Below are positions 58,156 to 64,000 of a stretch of 64,000 bases of DNA, piece by piece. Position 1 is the first letter of the stretch; each line of letters begins with the position of its first letter. The DNA comes from Microbacterium sp. AK031 (GTDB lineage Bacteria > Actinomycetota > Actinomycetes > Actinomycetales > Microbacteriaceae): the NCBI RefSeq assembly GCF_024807145.1, contig NZ_JANUCA010000002.1, positions 186,001 through 250,000 of the forward strand. Direction: 5' to 3'. The notes beneath the pieces were generated by a model. That model saw only the letters and a program-made list of their open reading frames with translations, was not told the DNA's origin and made no database searches. Both the position numbers and the translations under genes were made by a program.

Positions 58156-59799
58156 ATGACGAGCCGTGCCGGCCTCCCCGCGGAGGAAACTGACCTCATC
58201 GATGTCGACGAACTGATCGCCGCGTACTACGACCGCGTGCCCGATCCGTCCGTTCCCGCGCAGCGAGTCGTGTTCGGCACCAGCGGTCATCGCGGCTCAT
58301 CGCTGACGAAGAGCTTCAACGAGCAGCACATCCTCGCCACCACGCAGGCGATCGTGGATTACCGCCGCTCGCAAGGGATCAACGGCCCCCTCTTCCTCGG
58401 ACGCGACACGCACGCGCTGTCGCTGCCTGCAGAGCGCAGCGCGATCGAGGTGCTGATCGCAGGCGGTGTCGACCTGCGGGTCGATTCCCGCGATTCGTAT
58501 GTGCCGACTCCGGCGCTGAGCCACGCCATCCTCACGCACAACCGCGATCTGGCACCAGATGCTGCGGGACGGGCCGACGGCATCGTCGTGACCCCGTCGC
58601 ACAACCCACCGCGCGACGGCGGATTCAAGTACAACCCTCCGCACGGCGGCCCTGCAGACACCGACGCAACGGGCTGGATCGCCGACAGGGCGAACGAGCT
58701 GATCGAGGGCGGGCTCAAGGATGTGAAGAGCAAGAGCTTCGCCGACATCGACTGGGACACCCTCCCGAGCTACGACTTCCGCGACGCCTACGTGCGCGAC
58801 CTGCCGACCATCATCGACATCGGGGCCATCAAGAAGGCGGGCGTGCGCATCGGCGCAGACCCTCTGGGCGGAGCCTCCGTCGAATACTGGCAGCTGATCA
58901 AGGAGCTGCACGGTCTCGAGCTCACGGTCGTCAACCCCGAAGTCGACCCGACCTGGCGCTTCATGACGCTGGACTGGGACGAGAAGATCCGGATGGATCC
59001 GTCATCTCCGAACGCCATGGCGTCACTGGTCGCGAAGAAGGGCGACTTCGACGTGCTCACTGGCAACGACGCCGACGCCGACCGGCACGGCATCGTCACC
59101 CCGGACGCCGGGCTCATGAACCCCAACCACTATCTCGCCGTCGCGATCGACTACCTGTTCTCCCATCGCGCGGAGTGGCCTCGGGATGCCGCAATCGGCA
59201 AGACCCTCGTCTCGTCGATGATCATCGACCGCGTTGCCGAGTCGCTCGGGCGACGGCTGCTCGAGGTGCCGGTCGGGTTCAAATGGTTCGTACCAGGCCT
59301 GCTCGACGGCACCGTCGCGTTCGGCGGCGAGGAGTCGGCCGGCGCATCGTTCCTGCGGCTCGACGGGAGCGTGTGGTCGACCGACAAGGACGGCATCCTG
59401 CTCTGCCTGCTCGCCGCGGAGATCATCGCGGTCACCGGCAAAAGCCCGTCCGAGCGCTACGCCGAGCTGGAGCAGGCGTTCGGAGCATCCGCGTACCAGC
59501 GCGTCGACGCCCCTGCGACGCCGGAGCAGAAGGCGACCCTCGGCAAGCTCGCACCGGATGCCGTGACGGCGACGACCATCGCCGGAGAGAAGATCACCGC
59601 AAAGCTCGCCAACGCCCCCGGCAACGGCGCGGCGATCGGCGGACTCAAGGTGCAGACCGAGCACGCGTGGTTCGCCGCGCGCCCGTCGGGCACGGAAGAC
59701 GTCTACAAGCTGTACGCCGAGAGCCTGCTGGGCGCCGAGCACCTCGCCGAAGTGCAGGAAGAGGCCAGAGCCGTCGTGTCGGCGGCGCTCGGCAGCTGA
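58156..59799 (+). CDS. pgm: Phosphoglucomutase (alpha-D-glucose-phosphate-specific)
   Basis: A 547-residue enzyme that interconverts glucose 1- and 6-phosphate, linking glycolysis to glycogen and cell-wall sugars. VVFGTSGHRGSSLTKSFNE is domain I, TPSHNPPRDGGFKYNPPHGG holds the phosphoserine, TGNDADADRHGIV binds Mg, FGGEESAGASFLR is the sugar loop, and ARPSGTEDVYKLYAES binds phosphate. ATG 58156 has a CAGACT box 6 nt upstream. It is divergent from pheA (82-nt gap). Confidence 0.96.
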   Translation: MTSRAGLPAEETDLIDVDELIAAYYDRVPDPSVPAQRVVFGTSGHRGSSLTKSFNEQHILATTQAIVDYRRSQGINGPLFLGRDTHALSLPAERSAIEVLIAGGVDLRVDSRDSYVPTPALSHAILTHNRDLAPDAAGRADGIVVTPSHNPPRDGGFKYNPPHGGPADTDATGWIADRANELIEGGLKDVKSKSFADIDWDTLPSYDFRDAYVRDLPTIIDIGAIKKAGVRIGADPLGGASVEYWQLIKELHGLELTVVNPEVDPTWRFMTLDWDEKIRMDPSSPNAMASLVAKKGDFDVLTGNDADADRHGIVTPDAGLMNPNHYLAVAIDYLFSHRAEWPRDAAIGKTLVSSMIIDRVAESLGRRLLEVPVGFKWFVPGLLDGTVAFGGEESAGASFLRLDGSVWSTDKDGILLCLLAAEIIAVTGKSPSERYAELEQAFGASAYQRVDAPATPEQKATLGKLAPDAVTATTIAGEKITAKLANAPGNGAAIGGLKVQTEHAWFAARPSGTEDVYKLYAESLLGAEHLAEVQEEARAVVSAALGS

Positions 59800-59852
59800 G
59801 CGGCGGCGCTCAACCGAAGGCGAGACGAAATCGCTTGTGCTTCACGGCCGTG

Positions 59853-60968
59853 TCAATCCGGGCGGGAAGCGCTCTCCGCGAGAACCGCCCCAGCGGCGGT
59901 GAGCCAGTGCGCCGGTTCGGAGAGCGCGGCGTCCGACGACCCCGCGAGCTCGGTCAGAGAGGCGGATGCCTCGAACAGACCGCGATCGGCATCCGCGGTG
60001 ATGCGTCCGGCGACGATCAACGCCGGCACACCGGCATCTGCCGCGAGCGCGGCGACGAACGAGGGAACCTTGCCGTCGCCCGACTGGCCGTCGTACGAGC
60101 CTTCGCCGGTGATGACGACATCGGCAGCGCTCACCTCCGAGGCCAGCGAGATGAGCCGCGCGACCTCTCCAGCGCCCGGCACCAGCCGCGCGCCCCAGGC
60201 GACCAGCGCCCCGCCCACGCCGCCGGCGGCACCCGCTCCGCTGGTCGACGGATCGAGGTCGAGAAGCTCGGCGAGGCGCACTAGTGCGGCGTCGACGCTG
60301 TCACGATCGGCAGCATCCACCAGCCCCTTCTGTGGTCCGAAAACGTGGGCGGCACCACGGGCGCCGGTGAGCGGATTCGTCACATCGGAGAGCACGAGCA
60401 CCTCGGGAGCCGCACGCAACTCTGACAGGTCGGCTGCCGCAACACTCAGAAGACCGCCTGCGCCTGGTCCGACCTCGATTCCGTCGGCATCGACGAATCG
60501 TGCACCGAGTGCTGACAGCATCCCGATGCCGCCGTCCGTCGACGCGCTCGAACCGGTCCCGAGCACGACGCGCGAGACGCCGTGTTCGAGGGCGGCGGCG
60601 ATGGCCTGGCCGAATCCACGGGAATGCGCCTCGAACGGGCGCAACTCGTCGAGCAACTCGATGCCTGATGTCGAGGCGACATCGATCACCGCGGTGCCGT
60701 GCGGCGCTTCGTCGGATGCCGGGAGGAGCAGCCAATCCGTCTCCACCGGCTCCCCCGCAGGACCATCGACAGTGAGCGGCATCCGCTCCGCCCCGTCGAC
60801 CGCGGTGGCGAAAGCCGACACCGTGCCCTCTCCGCCGTCGGCCATGGGCCTGAGCACGATCTCAGCTGCAGGATCGACGGATCGCCATCCGCGCGCGATC
60901 GCCGCCGCGGCATCCGCTGCCGTGATCGTTCCCTTGAAGCTGTCCGGCGCGACGACGACGCGGGTCAT
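59853..60968 (-). CDS. Glycerate kinase
   Basis: A 371-residue kinase of the GckA/GlxK type (glycerate kinase I). VVVAPDSFKGTITAADAAAA, RPMADGGEGTVSAF, GTGSSASTDGGIGMLSALG and SDVTNPLTGARGAAHVFGPQ with KGL are family signatures. It phosphorylates D-glycerate. It overlaps the LacI stop (ATGA), so it is co-transcribed with that regulator and probably with a sugar-acid or glyoxylate pathway. The start is ATG 60968; upstream in-frame codons are inside the LacI gene. Confidence 0.93.
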   Translation of the reverse strand: MTRVVVAPDSFKGTITAADAAAAIARGWRSVDPAAEIVLRPMADGGEGTVSAFATAVDGAERMPLTVDGPAGEPVETDWLLLPASDEAPHGTAVIDVASTSGIELLDELRPFEAHSRGFGQAIAAALEHGVSRVVLGTGSSASTDGGIGMLSALGARFVDADGIEVGPGAGGLLSVAAADLSELRAAPEVLVLSDVTNPLTGARGAAHVFGPQKGLVDAADRDSVDAALVRLAELLDLDPSTSGAGAAGGVGGALVAWGARLVPGAGEVARLISLASEVSAADVVITGEGSYDGQSGDGKVPSFVAALAADAGVPALIVAGRITADADRGLFEASASLTELAGSSDAALSEPAHWLTAAGAVLAESASRPD

Positions 60969-62008
60969 CGCGCGGTTCCCTGCGCTGCGGAGACGGCAGG
61001 CGTGCTCGCACGCACGAGCACCTCCAGAGGGGCTTCGATCTGCTGCCATTCCTCGTCGACCGTCGCCCGGAACGCCTGGTACCCGAAGTCGCTCAGCGGC
61101 ACGCAGACGGTTGTGAGCTGAGGAGTGACGTCGCGGCTCACGGGGATGTCGTCGAATCCGCACATCGCGATATCAGCACCGACCGAGCGCCCTGCGTCGC
61201 GGATCGCCGTCATCGCGCCGATAGCGATCACGTCGCTGAGCGCGAACACGAGGGTGCCCGGTTCCACGCCGTCGGCGAGCGCGGCTGCCATCGACGACGT
61301 CCCGGATTCACGTGCGAAACTACCCCGGTACTCTCGCGAGACCGTGCCACCGCCGTCTTCGAATCCGGCGCGGAAGCCACGCAGGCGATCATCGGATGTG
61401 CGAACGCCTTCCGCGGCCCCGATGACGATCGCCTGGCGGTAGCCGAGACGCGCCATCTCACGCCCCAGACGCTCGGCGCCACCGCGGTTGTCGATCCGGA
61501 CGCTGCGATCGCCGCCCGCCCCGAACGTCACGGTGCGGGCGCCCAGCGAGCGGAAAGCGGACAGCTCCTCGTCGGTGGACCCCTCGCCGGCATCCGTCCG
61601 CGATGCCGCAAGGATCACACCACGCGGATGCTGCCCACGCAACGCGCGGAGGATCTTCCTCTCACGCTCGACGTCGCGCTCGGTGATCGCGACGGTGACG
61701 ATGAGGCCCTCTTCATCGGCGCCGCGCGCGACGCCCGAGGTGATCTGACCGAAGTACGGGTCCGCGATATCGGCCACGAGCAGGGCGATCACCGCTGACG
61801 TTCCGCGCGCCGTGGCCTGAGCCGAGGCGTTCGCGGTGTAGCCGAGCCGTCCGGCCGCTTCTTCGACGCGCTCACGGAACGACTCGGCGACCTTGCGCGT
61901 CGAGCCGTTCAGTACGCGAGAGGCCGTCGCGAGTGACACCCCCGCCTCCCGTGCGACGTCGTGGAGCGTCGGCGTGTCGGAGCGCGGACGCGATTCACGA
62001 GGTGTCAT
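60965..62008 (-). CDS. LacI-family transcriptional regulator
   Basis: A 347-residue repressor. TLHDVAREAGVSLATASRVLNG is the HTH with hinge VAESFRERVEEAAGRLGYTA, and the rest is a periplasmic-binding sugar domain (LVADIADPYFGQITSGVARG). A TAGGAT -10 box ends 6 nt before ATG 62008, so it has its own leaderless promoter although it follows the isomerase gene on the same strand. It overlaps glycerate kinase. Ligand unknown, probably an intermediate of the linked sugar pathway. Confidence 0.93.
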   Translation of the reverse strand: MTPRESRPRSDTPTLHDVAREAGVSLATASRVLNGSTRKVAESFRERVEEAAGRLGYTANASAQATARGTSAVIALLVADIADPYFGQITSGVARGADEEGLIVTVAITERDVERERKILRALRGQHPRGVILAASRTDAGEGSTDEELSAFRSLGARTVTFGAGGDRSVRIDNRGGAERLGREMARLGYRQAIVIGAAEGVRTSDDRLRGFRAGFEDGGGTVSREYRGSFARESGTSSMAAALADGVEPGTLVFALSDVIAIGAMTAIRDAGRSVGADIAMCGFDDIPVSRDVTPQLTTVCVPLSDFGYQAFRATVDEEWQQIEAPLEVLVRASTPAVSAAQGTAR

Positions 62009-62034
62009 GCGTTGATCCTAACGAGCGTGCGGGA

Positions 62035-62994
62035 TCAACGCAGATGCGGCGACACGGCTGCGGTGAACGCCTCGGCGGTGCGGCGCACGACGCTCTCCGG
62101 GGCATCGGCCCAGATGTCGGCGTTGAAGATCTCCACCTCGATGTCGCGGTCGTAACCGGTCGCGATCACGGCCTCGGTGAGCGATGCGAAGTCGATCACG
62201 CCGTCGCCCATGTAGTGCCTTCCGAGCAGCACGTCGGCGGGCAACGGGGTCTTCCAGTCGCACACCTGATAAGTCGCGATGCGCCCTTCGCTACCTGCCC
62301 TGGCGATCTGCTCCAGCGCCTGCGGGTCCCACCAGATGTGGAAGGTGTCGACGGCTGCGCCTACGACCTCGGCATCGAAATCCGAGGCGATGTCGAGCGC
62401 CTGACCGAGTGTAGAGACGACCGCGCGGTCGGACGCGTACATCGGATGCAGCGGCTCGATCGCCAGCGTCACACCTGCGGCCTTCGCGTCCGGGGCCAGC
62501 GCGCCGATCGCGTCGCGCACCCGCTCGCGCGCGCCGGGGAGGTCGCGGTCGCCCTCAGGAAGACCGCCGGCGACGAGCACGAGCACGGCGGTCGAACCTT
62601 CGGCGCCTGCTGCGGCGAGCGTCGCCGTCTCCTCGATCGCCCTGCGGTTGTCGTCGAGCGCTGCGATGCGCTGCGGGCCCTCCGGCAGCGTGAAGAACCC
62701 GCCCCGGCAGTGCGTGGAGAATCGCAGGCCTGAATCGGACAGCATCCGCGCCGCCACGTCGAGCCCGACCTCGTTCACCGGCTCACGCCAGAGACCGATC
62801 GCCTGGACGCCTGCGCCGGCAGTGACCCGCAGTGCGGTCTCGAGATTCGCATGCTTGATGGTCGCCTGGTTGATCGACAGTCGTGGGTCCGGGGACACTT
62901 GTCGGTCCAAATCACGGATGTCAGCCGCTTCCTCGGCGTGTCGGCTGACAGGTGCGCCTTCGACTGCCATCTGTACCGGGTTCGGCGCGCTCAT
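62035..62994 (-). CDS. Sugar phosphate isomerase/epimerase (xylose-isomerase-like barrel)
   Basis: A 319-residue TIM barrel. LSINQATIKHANLETALRVT begins the barrel, then GLWREPVNEVG, LVLVAGGL, VTLAIEPLHPMYA (metal-binding Glu), VGAAVDTFHIWWDP (Asp-His), YQVCDWKTPLP and DIEVEIFNADIW (Glu) give the metal ligands of AP endonuclease 2/xylose-isomerase-like enzymes. An upstream in-frame extension is rejected because ATG 62994 overlaps the previous stop (ATGA). With DUF993 it would act on a sugar or sugar-acid derivative. Confidence 0.88.
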   Translation of the reverse strand: MSAPNPVQMAVEGAPVSRHAEEAADIRDLDRQVSPDPRLSINQATIKHANLETALRVTAGAGVQAIGLWREPVNEVGLDVAARMLSDSGLRFSTHCRGGFFTLPEGPQRIAALDDNRRAIEETATLAAAGAEGSTAVLVLVAGGLPEGDRDLPGARERVRDAIGALAPDAKAAGVTLAIEPLHPMYASDRAVVSTLGQALDIASDFDAEVVGAAVDTFHIWWDPQALEQIARAGSEGRIATYQVCDWKTPLPADVLLGRHYMGDGVIDFASLTEAVIATGYDRDIEVEIFNADIWADAPESVVRRTAEAFTAAVSPHLR

Positions 62995-64000
62995 ACACCG
63001 ATCCTTCCTGTATCGACACCGTTCAGCTGCAGCATCCCGTGCCAGCGCTCGCGGGCGAGTTCGGGGCTCTCGAGGGCGAGCGAGGCGTTCGCGAGCTCGA
63101 CGATGCGGCTGAGATGCGGCAGGCTCCTGGCCGAGTGCAGACCGGAGACCATCTGGAACGCCGGCTGGTGCCCGTTGAGCCACGAAAGGAACGCGACACC
63201 GGTCTTGTAATAGAACGTCGGTGACGCGAACACCTGGCGGCTGAGCTCTTCGGTGGGGCCGAGGATGCGCCGGTACGCCTCAGGGTCACCCGCGTCGAGC
63301 GCCTGGATCGCAGCGGATGCCACCGGCGTGATCGCCGCGAACGCACCCAGCAGAGCATCCGAATGACCATCGCCCTCGCCGATCGAGTCGCCCCCGATCA
63401 GTCCGACGTAATTGAAGTCGTCGCCGGTGAACATGCGCACGCCCTCCGGCAGCCGCTCGCGCACCGAGATCTCGGACTCGGCGTTCAGCAGGCTCATCTT
63501 GATGCCGACGACCTTGTCCTGATTCTCCGCGATGATCTGCAGGAGAACCTCGGATGCCGTCTGCCAGTCGTCCGCACCGAAATAGCCCGCAAGCTCCGGG
63601 TCGAACGCGGTGCCGAGCCAGTGCAGCACGACCGGCACGGTCGCCGACTGCAGCACTTCGCGGTACACACGGCGGTAGTCCTCGGCATCCTTCGCCACCC
63701 GCGCCAGGTGGCGCGATGCCATCAGGACCGGGCCCGCCCCATCCTGCTCCTCGGTGAAGTGCAGTTGCTCCTTGTAGGCGTCGATCACCTGATCGAGGGT
63801 GACGTGCGTCGCATCGAGGTGGTCGGTGTTGACGCCGACCACGACCGACCCGCCCTCTTCCCGCGCTACCTGCGCGCTGCGGGCGATGAGTTCGCGGGTG
63901 GCCGCGGCATCCAGCCCCATGTTGCGCTGCGCGGTGTCCATGGCGTCGGCGACTCCGAGACCCCAGGAGTAGACATTGCGGCGGAACGCGAGAGTCGCGT
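62991..64000 (-). CDS. DUF993 dihydrodipicolinate-synthase-like protein (5' end outside window)
   Basis: At least 336 residues; the reading frame continues past 64000 (upstream residues read TLAFRRNVYSWGLGVADAMD). DUF993 hallmarks are VLHWLGTAFDPELAGYFGAD, KVVGIKMSLLNAESEISV (Lys as Schiff-base candidate), GVRMFTGDDFNYVGLIGGD and PTFYYKTGVAFLSWLNGHQP. These proteins resemble DapA-type aldolases and are usually encoded with an oxidoreductase and a sugar isomerase, so an aldol cleavage is likely. An internal Met at 63941 is not taken as the start. Confidence 0.85.
   Translation of the reverse strand, partial: ATLAFRRNVYSWGLGVADAMDTAQRNMGLDAAATRELIARSAQVAREEGGSVVVGVNTDHLDATHVTLDQVIDAYKEQLHFTEEQDGAGPVLMASRHLARVAKDAEDYRRVYREVLQSATVPVVLHWLGTAFDPELAGYFGADDWQTASEVLLQIIAENQDKVVGIKMSLLNAESEISVRERLPEGVRMFTGDDFNYVGLIGGDSIGEGDGHSDALLGAFAAITPVASAAIQALDAGDPEAYRRILGPTEELSRQVFASPTFYYKTGVAFLSWLNGHQPAFQMVSGLHSARSLPHLSRIVELANASLALESPELARERWHGMLQLNGVDTGRIGV

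Overview
The window is 64 kb of chromosome from a high-GC actinobacterium, most likely a Microbacteriaceae member close to Microbacterium. The evidence is the strong GC-ending codon bias, the many genes whose start codon lies 6-8 nt after a TANNNT -10 hexamer (leaderless mRNAs), the actinobacterial ClpC and RadA proteins, the cydABDC order, and the extreme abundance of the word CGGATGC/GCATCCG. No phage, integrase, transposase, plasmid or CRISPR locus was seen. The one RNA gene is tRNA-Ser(CGA).

Layout. 0-7 kb: the tail of a transporter with a cysteine hydrolase, a TetR/metallo-hydrolase pair around a clear operator, a membrane-anchored esterase, and a tryptophan-to-anthranilate operon (kynA, an amidohydrolase where kynB would be expected, kynU). 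7-11.6 kb: the PutA proline-to-glutamate enzyme with a divergent LysR regulator. 11.6-15.8 kb: a decayed stretch with pieces of at least four genes between intact ones, including a very Cys/Met-rich copper-storage-type protein and an MFS pump. 15.8-18.7 kb: a second MFS multidrug pump with two MarR regulators and paired operator repeats. 18.7-23.6 kb: a translationally coupled set of three exported proteins of unknown function, a multi-pass membrane protein overlapping it tail to tail, an M23 peptidase with VCBS-type repeats, and a lipoprotein.

23.5-31.6 kb is a redox and molybdenum-cofactor block: a formate-dehydrogenase-like oxidoreductase with FdhD, MoeA, MobA, a small DUF6457-type protein, a glutathione-independent formaldehyde dehydrogenase, a GlcG/HbpS-type protein, and an ATPase-plus-LuxR regulator. 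These could together oxidise formaldehyde through formate to CO2, but this is inferred from gene content. 31.6-36.9 kb holds small stress or detoxification genes, an acyl-CoA ligase, the tRNA, a MetE-like barrel protein and a possible 2-oxoglutarate oxygenase. 36.9-42.7 kb is cydABDC (cytochrome bd oxidase and its assembly ABC transporter), with a palindromic repeat inserted in frame into cydD.

42.9-64 kb: radA, clpC, a DUF2975/XRE membrane module with a strong operator-promoter, a dicarboxylate symporter, a CPA1 Na+/H+ antiporter, a MerR/Hsp20 heat-shock pair, an LLM flavin enzyme, pheA, pgm, and a sugar-acid-type cluster (glycerate kinase, LacI, sugar-phosphate isomerase, DUF993 aldolase-like protein) that runs off the right edge.

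The observations most worth following are: the over-represented CGGATGC word, which also forms inverted pairs in terminators (an uptake-sequence-like pattern); a dispersed 28-11-28 palindrome present twice; the in-frame repeat inside cydD; the amidohydrolase replacing KynB; and the exported three-gene cassette. All protein identities come from reading motifs by eye; no database search was run.
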